The position numbers were made by a program, and so were the translations under genes. The notes below the pieces were generated by a model. It searched no databases. It worked only from the letters and a program-made list of their open reading frames with translations, and was not told where the DNA came from. DNA of 64,000 nt from Asterella californica (Eukaryota > Streptophyta > Marchantiopsida > Marchantiales > Aytoniaceae). Shown here one piece after another: positions 59,176 through 64,000 of this stretch (within the stretch, counting starts at the first letter, position 1; each line of letters opens with the position of its first letter). The stretch covers positions 4,030,001-4,094,000 of the forward strand of contig JAYKYS010000015.1 in assembly GCA_036924285.1 (NCBI GenBank). Direction: 5' to 3'.

Positions 59176-59429
59176 GTCTTCTCATGAGTGACTTTGGAGT
59201 GACAAGCATCGAAGTTTGAATTTCAGGTAGGAGCCGGTCCACGACACGACAGCGTTGCTGCTGTCTCTCGGTCATCGTCTTCCGAGGTCTCCTCCTTCAC
59301 CTCCTGTCACTCCGTTGGCGCATACCCTGCCAGCTGATCTTCCCTAAGATCCCTCATGGCTACATACAAGTAGCAGAGGAAGGGCGTCAGGTGTCCTCCC
59401 GCCGGGATACCCAAATATGCTAGCTCCGT

Positions 59430-59966
59430 CTATACATAGTTGTGGATGTACGCGCCCCAGTAGATGAGCGTTCTGTCATCCCACACTGATTCCTGGAACT
59501 CCACGTCCTGATCTCCTAAGTACCTTGTCTTCTGCGCTTTCCCCTTGGGAAAGAGATGCAGAAACAACTTCGCCAGGAGGCGCTTCTTCGGCTCCCGGTA
59601 AGATTCTATCTTCCAACCGTTCCTCCCCTGTCTATCTTCCACGAAAAGGCAGGTGGTGCTCCCAGGCACATGCCACGAACTCACGATTCTATGCAAAATC
59701 TTCTTCTCGTACCAATATCCTCGGTTCTCGGTCTCAGGCTTGTGAAAAGCCTTACGCCACCAATCTTCAGTCCAGGAAGACGGTCTTCCTCGAGCTACTC
59801 CTACCTTCGCAGGTACACGGTTACGCGGTGGCAATGCTGTCCACACCTCCTCCAGAAGCCCTTGATCTGCAAGGTTCCAATCCCACATGAAGAAGTCGAG
59901 ACCCAACTCCTTGAGGAAAGGAGTGGCCTCGGCCAATTCTGTCGCTGGTAACACCAAGCCTCGCGG
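59430..59966 (-). pseudogene. LTR-encoded protein, copy 4 (truncated)
   Basis: N-terminal part of the LTR protein in the truncated LTR: from MHPRGLVLP to IYWGAYIHNYV, then TAG where other copies have CAG (VQTEL). The first residues before MHPRG are disturbed by an indel near 59978 that also removes the splice-donor-like GTATGT. Further domains continue beyond the stop to 59252, and a further piece lies at 54698-54889. Confidence 0.85.
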
Positions 59967-61959
59967 ATGCATCGTCATGCTGAAAGATCTGTTGCACTAA
60001 GCCACAAGCACCTACTATGAGCTGAAGGCTCAGTCCTTCCAAAGTGCCCACAGTCTAGCTTCTACTTCTCAGAAGGCGAAACTAGTCTTCCAGAAGACCG
60101 CTACTCCGTCTTCCGGGATTCTAACAATGTTTCCTAAGTAGCGCTCGTCTTCCGAGCTGTATCTAATCAATCCTAACTAAGCAAGACCTCGCATGGATTC
60201 CCAAGAAGACAACCCACCTTGCATTACATCCTACTTCCTATCAGAAGATACAAGATTCGCGAAACATAAGTGCATGACAAGTTCAGAAGATGGTTGCGGG
60301 CTCCTGCGGTGACAGTGGCCTCTGGGAAGACACTCGGGACAGCTTCCGATTCAATGTCTTTCTCGGATGACTTCTCGAAGTCAGACTTCCCTTCACTGGT
60401 CTCACCTGTCTTCGTCTTCCTACGCGCAATCTATCCTCACAACAGACTCAAGACAATTGCACTCTGTTCTTCTAACTTCTCACCTCTCATACGCACTCAG
60501 GAGAAGCTTGCTGCTCAGTGGGAAGACATGACCCTCGTCCATTCTCTCCAGATTCTGCCAGCAAGTATTCTCACGACTCTCTTCTAAGTTCAGGAAGAAG
60601 AAGGAATGGCTGCTATGGATCGGACAGAAGAGATCCGAATGGACCCTCACGTCTTCTCGCTCATTTTGCCAGCCTTTCAGTCTTCTAGTCTCTCTAGGAA
60701 GATGTGGAGTTGAGAAGCTTGGAAGACCGGGAGGCACAGGCCTAGTTCCCGACTTCCAACTTCTCGAAATAACAAAACAACTCACCACACCACTCGGGAT
60801 TCGTATCAAGCCTCTCTTAACACAAAGCAACACAAATCCACTCTTGATACGAATTGTGTTCAGTCGACTTCCGAAGACAGTCTTCCGAAGACAGTCTTGT
60901 GAAGATGGTCAAGTTTAAGAAGCGTCTTCCGAAGATGTTCCCATCTTCCGAATCGTCTTCTGTTCCAGGTTTCGGGGGTAGAGGAGTAGTAGGGTAGAGA
61001 AAATGATAGCTGGGATCTCCAATTTGAGGGCTAGGAGTAGGGAAGCTCGAATTGAGCTCGAGAAGAAGCAAGGAGATGTCTGACAGAAATTGGGCAGCGC
61101 TTCCGCACCCAATGTCTCAATAGAAAGAATGGGGGGTAGGGTAATCGATCAGGCTGCCTGCACACAACCAAGGAAGCGCGGGGAATACCAGACAATGGCG
61201 AGAAGAAGTGGAAAGGAGAAAGAACGTGGGGACAGTCTTCTTCAGCTCCCTGAGTTACGTTCGACCTCCGCGCGCTTCTGGCTCTTGTCCTAGCTCCAAT
61301 GCGATGCCTCCCGACTGCGCCTGCTGTCAATTTCTGGCCATGCCTCGATTCCACCTTCGATTCTACTTGCTACTCTCCAATGTCAGCTTCTCGAGAGCTC
61401 ACAGAAACGCTTTCGCTTTTCTGCCGTTTGTGCTCCAGCAATTCGGTCTCGCCCTTCGCCTAGCTGCCAACTGATTCTCTCCTACCTCGATGTCCTCACT
61501 CGATTCCTCTCTCAAAGCTCACTTGCGAAGCTCACTCTCTCCAGTCGATCTTCTCAAGCGCGCTGTGCTGCGGGAAGTTGGAATGCGCCTAATGTGCTTC
61601 CTTACGCATCTTCCCAGCAGATTAGGGGCTTTCGACCCTAGGTGTCTTTCCCGACCTACCTACCTATTCCGTGCGACCCAGTAGGTACACCTACTGTCTT
61701 ACCCGGAAACTCGTGGTTGGGCCTTCGCGGTCGCTGTCTTCCGCCGTCTTCCCGTCTTCCGAAGACACAACTGAGAAGACGTTCATCCGAAGACGGTCGT
61801 CTTCCGAAGAAGTCCACTTCTTATTAAAAAGCTCATAAGATCATCTTCCTATTAAGGAAGACGTAACCTTAAGTAACAACGCTTCTTCAGTTATACAAAC
61901 AAGTTATTATTTTTAAAAATTTAAAAAATTCGTGCATCCTGTAATTTGTGGGCACCACA

Positions 61960-64000
61960 ACACAACACATAGTTAGAAAGTTCTTCGCCCGAGGAACTCA
62001 ACTATGAGAAAATCTTATCCCAACTTGTCTTCATAGATTCAATGGATTCCTCCAGAATAGAGATTTTTCACTAAACATCTAATTAACACTATTCTACTCA
62101 TATCTTCTATCTTCTACAACATATTCTTCTTATTTACTTTACAACTAATCAATTAATTAACAAAAATGGAAAATCAAGATTTCACGTGAAACAAAAAGAT
62201 TATTGTACATTTCAAATTTAGTCTTGCTTAAATGTGTCAGAAATGATCCAATAGAAATAGTCACTTTATGGTTTTTGATAAACTCATTTAAGTTCATCAC
62301 GTAACTCGTGCAATAACCAACTAGCCCAACCGATTATTGTGAAGACATTAAAATATGCCGACCATATTTTCAATAGAGCAGTTGGAGCATGGTCACTTTT
62401 CTTTTTAGGCAAAATCTCTCAAACATTACATGTACGTATCAATGAAACACCAAACATCTAGAATTGAAGAAAGATGTATTATATCTCTTTGGCTTTGTTA
62501 TTATTGGATTAATGAGATATGGTCGTAAAGGTAACGATAAATCCTCATTCGTGCTTCAGCCATAGAATGTTTCATCTGATCATAATCCGTATGTAGCCGT
62601 AATTAAATCATAATCGAGTGCTATGTCGATGTCATATACCAAGCCTGTGATCGTGTTTGGGTTATATGTGGCAAAAAATACATGTATCATATCCAAATTG
62701 ATGTCATGATAGTTCTTATCGAAAAACAATCGTGTCTAGTTTCGGTCTAATCTTTCATGTGTGAGTTTCTGATAAGAGAGCATCAACCTTGGATTGAATT
62801 GTCATCTTCCGAATGGTTGTTGTTCAAGAAGAATATTATGTTGCTCCGGTATGTAATGAACATTTGTTCATGTCTTATTTGTCTTGGAATCGCATTACCA
62901 CGTCTCGCATGACCGCGTCTTCTGTCTCTACCTCTATCTAGAGAGCACCTGGAGGAGGACTAGGAAGAGGAGAAGGACCAAGAGGTCAGGATGAGGACCA
63001 ACAAACTGAGCAGGTGCATGTGGTTCTTGAACATAACGTAGTACAATTGTGTATAATTGCATGCAAGTACAGTATAATCATTATACATCTTGTGATATGC
63101 TTCATATCTCACTACGTGATATCTATGCCACCTGGAAGCATCATCTTGAGTCCGAATAGCAGCCCATGCATAGAATAGTTCCTCGTCAAGTAAACCATTT
63201 TATTATCAAGTCCCACTGCTTGGACATTTGAAGATTGTGACCATCTCAAAGTCTCTGTATCTATCTCAGAGATACTCATCTCTTTCGTGAAATTTAAATA
63301 ATCTTGAAGCAAACGAACACATAATATATAAGTTGTATATATCACGCATAAAAGAATGTTAAAAGTAACATGCTCCTAGAGCAGGATGTAAAATTTATGT
63401 TTTGGAACTGACATTTGGTTAGTATAATTAGAATATCTTGCGATAATTCAAGGAAGGAAACATTACGATGGTTGAGTCAAGACTCCAACCGTCGTAATAT
63501 ACTTACAATCAAAATTGTAGTCATATATACATAGACTTGTATGCAAAGTTCCGAAACTCTCCAATAACAAGCTGAAGTTGAACGGTTCAAGGAAGGAAAC
63601 ATCACGCCTCATGGAATCCATGTTAGTATAAGTAACTGCAAGGTAACTAAATTCCATAGGATTTGGAATCGTCAGATCATAGATAACATAGTTATCCAAT
63701 GGTCATGTCTATAAGTCATTTTGTATAATCCGTATTTATTTATATACTTTTAGATAATATCAAAACTTATATTCTGTTGCAATAACCAACTGCCCGTCCG
63801 ATGTACACATCTATGGTTGAATGGTATATCAATTTTTGAGCAAGAGTTCCAAAACTATGTTATTTTATTTTATGATGTTATAGAAGTGGATCGAGGAAAA
63901 ATCCACTTAGAGATTCATTTTTCTCCTAAAGGCCTTGAATTAAATCGTACTTTATGTTTAAGTCATCAGAATGAAATATCGAGAGCCTTCGCATCATTAA
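61960..64000. other. AT-rich DNA right of the repeats; no gene recognised
   Basis: Low GC; no LTR similarity. Two minus-strand frames of 77 and 78 codons (63112-63345 and 63463-63699) have protein-like composition (LLFGLKMMLPGG; RRDVSFLEPFNFSLLLESFG) but match nothing I recognise; they could be exons or gene remnants. TTCAAGGAAGGAAACAT occurs twice (about 63449 and 63588), and CAATAACCAACT near 62310 and 63779. Confidence 0.35.

Larger units (their letters stand above)
54890..59251. mobile_element. 4.36-kb near-perfect palindrome (foldback element)
   Basis: Left arm 54890-57065 and right arm 57074-59251 are reverse complements with few differences, around the 8-base centre ACACGATA. The outer ends are TGTCGTGTCGTGG and CCACGACACGACA; the duplication GCGT flanks it (54886-54889 and 59252-59255); the intact LTR has it once. 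Each arm has 157-bp tandem repeats on its outer third, then about 1.5 kb of single-copy sequence ending in an LTR-like stretch (TATATATC near 56945-56952). Matching short frames in the two arms are mirror images, not genes. The arms resemble two oppositely oriented copies of one LTR-type unit. Confidence 0.93.
54698..61959 (-). mobile_element. Truncated giant LTR (copy 4), split by the palindrome
   Basis: Begins abruptly at CAGCAGGTC, corresponding to position 29826 in the solo LTR, and runs to the LTR end CACCACA at 61959. After removing the 54890-59251 insertion about 2.9 kb remain, the 5' half of the LTR in its own orientation. It abuts the 5' LTR end of the full element without a gap. No LTR 3' half is found to the left of the full element, as a simple insertion would require. 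Confidence 0.88.

Noticed and set aside
1..64000. tRNA or rRNA genes
   Set aside because: Apart from the SINE-like A/B-box pair, no cloverleaf-capable sequence or rRNA stretch was noticed; not excluded without a covariance search.

Overview
This is nuclear DNA from a plant, probably a land plant; a bryophyte is a guess from the repeat content. The evidence is one multi-exon host gene with GT-AG introns, a Ty3/gypsy element primed by a tRNA-Asp-like site, and layers of nested LTR-type repeats. I see no bacterial operons, CRISPR array, rRNA or tRNA gene.

Region 1 (1-8.3 kb): a host gene on the minus strand. Thirteen coding exons between 6594 and 1854 join in frame into a SET-domain protein of the Rubisco large-subunit methyltransferase (LSMT) type. 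The 5' end (transit peptide, first exons) and one exon near 5.2-5.4 kb are unresolved. Region 2 (8.3-25 kb): mostly AT-rich, decayed repeats. These include a small inverted-repeat element at 8.85 kb, an old inverted dimer at 11.9-15.3 kb, and an old copy of a 2.4-kb repeat at 15.6-17.0 kb that contains a fossil piece of the giant LTR found further right.

Region 3 (25-62 kb) is dominated by one retrotransposon family with LTRs of about 5.96 kb. Four LTR copies are present: a solo LTR (26797-32758) with a perfect 5-bp target duplication; the two LTRs (33753-39714 and 46424-54697) of a near-complete minus-strand Ty3/gypsy element with gag, protease, RT, RNase H and integrase; and a truncated LTR (54698-61959). 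Every copy carries, on the sense strand, one long reading frame of about 770 codons for an unrecognised protein: an N-terminal domain, a basic stretch, a long coiled coil and an acidic tail. A protein-coding, giant LTR is the most unusual thing in the window.

Two young insertions sit in these LTRs. A 2.4-kb TG...CA element (49268-51669) carries a SINE-like pol III head and a minisatellite whose units alternate between 45 and 64 bp. A 4.36-kb, almost perfect palindrome (54890-59251) carries 157-bp tandem repeats in each arm. Both begin TGTCGT and have 4-bp duplications, and both have old, diverged relatives at 11.9-17.0 kb. The host DNA around the giant LTRs (25.2-25.7 kb and 33.1-33.75 kb) holds two decayed pieces of what looks like one transposon-type protein gene, split by the solo LTR.

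Region 4 (62-64 kb): AT-rich DNA without a recognised gene. Exon joins, homology calls and repeat boundaries were made by eye; no alignment or database search was run.
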